Source: Allochromatium warmingii
Lineage (GTDB): Bacteria; Pseudomonadota; Gammaproteobacteria; Chromatiales; Chromatiaceae
Direction of reading: 5' to 3'
NCBI RefSeq assembly: GCF_900107145.1
Contig: NZ_FNOW01000028.1
Span: 1-34,146 of the forward strand
DNA length: 34,146 nucleotides
Positions within the stretch are counted from its first letter, which is position 1. Each line of letters begins with the position of its first letter. The position numbers and the translations under genes were made by a program. Positions 33,916 to 34,146 of this stretch are shown in pieces. Below the pieces are notes generated by a model. The model saw only the letters and a list, made by a program, of their open reading frames with translations. It did no database searches and was not told the origin of the DNA.

Positions 33916-34146
33916 TGTTCCGTCCCGTGGGATTATATTCCGAAAAGGAGCTATCCTTTGTTCCAAGCCCGCGAGGCACTGCGCACACTCAGTGATGAGC
34001 TGAAGACGACCAAGCGGCAACTGCTGACGACACCATCCGCGACCTGACGGGACATCTAATCATGAATCTGAACCTACATCGCAACGCCCGCACCACGCCC
34101 GCGATTCGTCAGGAGCTACGCGAGTCCACGAAGTCAGAGCGCGAAC
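33916..34146 (+). mobile_element. IS481-family insertion sequence, partial (left end, copy 2)
   Basis: Begins TGTTCCGTCCC and matches the reverse complement of 1-238, with six substitutions clustered in the 100-150 bases before the transposase ATG and none after it. The element runs off the right edge. It is oriented outward, opposite to copy 1. Confidence 0.8.
34062..34146 (+). CDS. IS481-family transposase, N-terminal fragment (copy 2)
   Basis: From the ATG at 34062 the first 28 codons encode MNLNLHRNARTTPAIRQE and onwards, identical in protein and DNA to copy 1 over the shared part. The frame is cut by the window end before the HTH is complete. In-frame codons upstream of this ATG also look coding (see findings). 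Confidence 0.7.
   Translation, partial: MNLNLHRNARTTPAIRQELRESTKSERE

Noticed and set aside
1-34146. A composite transposon formed by the two IS481 copies
   Set aside because: The interior is mostly housekeeping chromosome (glnS, purEK, nth, cydAB), and only partial IS copies are visible; a contig break is simpler.

Overview
The window is a piece of a gammaproteobacterial chromosome of moderately high G+C. Most proteins resemble those of Gammaproteobacteria: glutaminyl-tRNA synthetase, Nth, PilT, an MscK-type channel, CydA/CydB/CydX, and a NifU/NifS pair whose conserved residues match the Azotobacter type. No rRNA, tRNA or CRISPR array was seen, and the species cannot be fixed from this sequence. 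The gene mix (cytochrome bd, nifUS, type IV pilus retraction, c-di-GMP signalling, interspersed palindromes) would suit a Competibacter-like or Chromatiales-like organism, but that is only a guess. Both ends of the window run into diverged copies of one IS481-family element in opposite orientation. The window therefore looks like a contig broken in a multicopy insertion sequence.

Layout from left to right: IS481 end (1-238); mobA and a DegQ-type protease; a convergent sensor diguanylate cyclase (minus strand) divergent from glnS; a Fe-S uracil-DNA glycosylase-like gene meeting pgl tail to tail; a membrane-anchored receiver protein with tandem repeats and a RimB-like retropepsin; a strong bidirectional terminator; a secreted Pro/Gln/Met-rich protein; the wreck of an HD-GYP response regulator; DUF1841 and nth (minus); a lytic transglycosylase, an unknown protein and an OmpA-type lipoprotein (plus); the cydA-cydB-cydX operon (minus), divergent across about 750 bp from nifU-nifS (plus); a small acidic protein; mscK, pilT and a GAF hybrid histidine kinase (minus); purE and purK (minus), split by an IS200/IS605-type remnant that carries a candidate omega RNA and only the C-terminal end of IscB; and an RpfE-like gene.

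From about 30.43 kb the base composition turns visibly A+T-rich. Here sits an apparently acquired defence-type cluster: a DUF262/DUF1524 nuclease, an MT-A70 adenine methyltransferase, a helical HEPN-like protein and a zinc-ribbon/RelE-like protein. It is closed by the second IS481 copy, which is inserted inside a REP-like palindrome.

Two repeat families are scattered between genes: palindromes of the type GACGAAGCT-AGCTTCGTC, and degenerate AGCTGGAAGCTG-type repeats, one of which now encodes the C-terminal end of the histidine kinase. The items most worth following up are the IscB-stub/omega-RNA element between purK and purE, the A+T-rich defence-like cluster, and the receiver protein with a membrane anchor.
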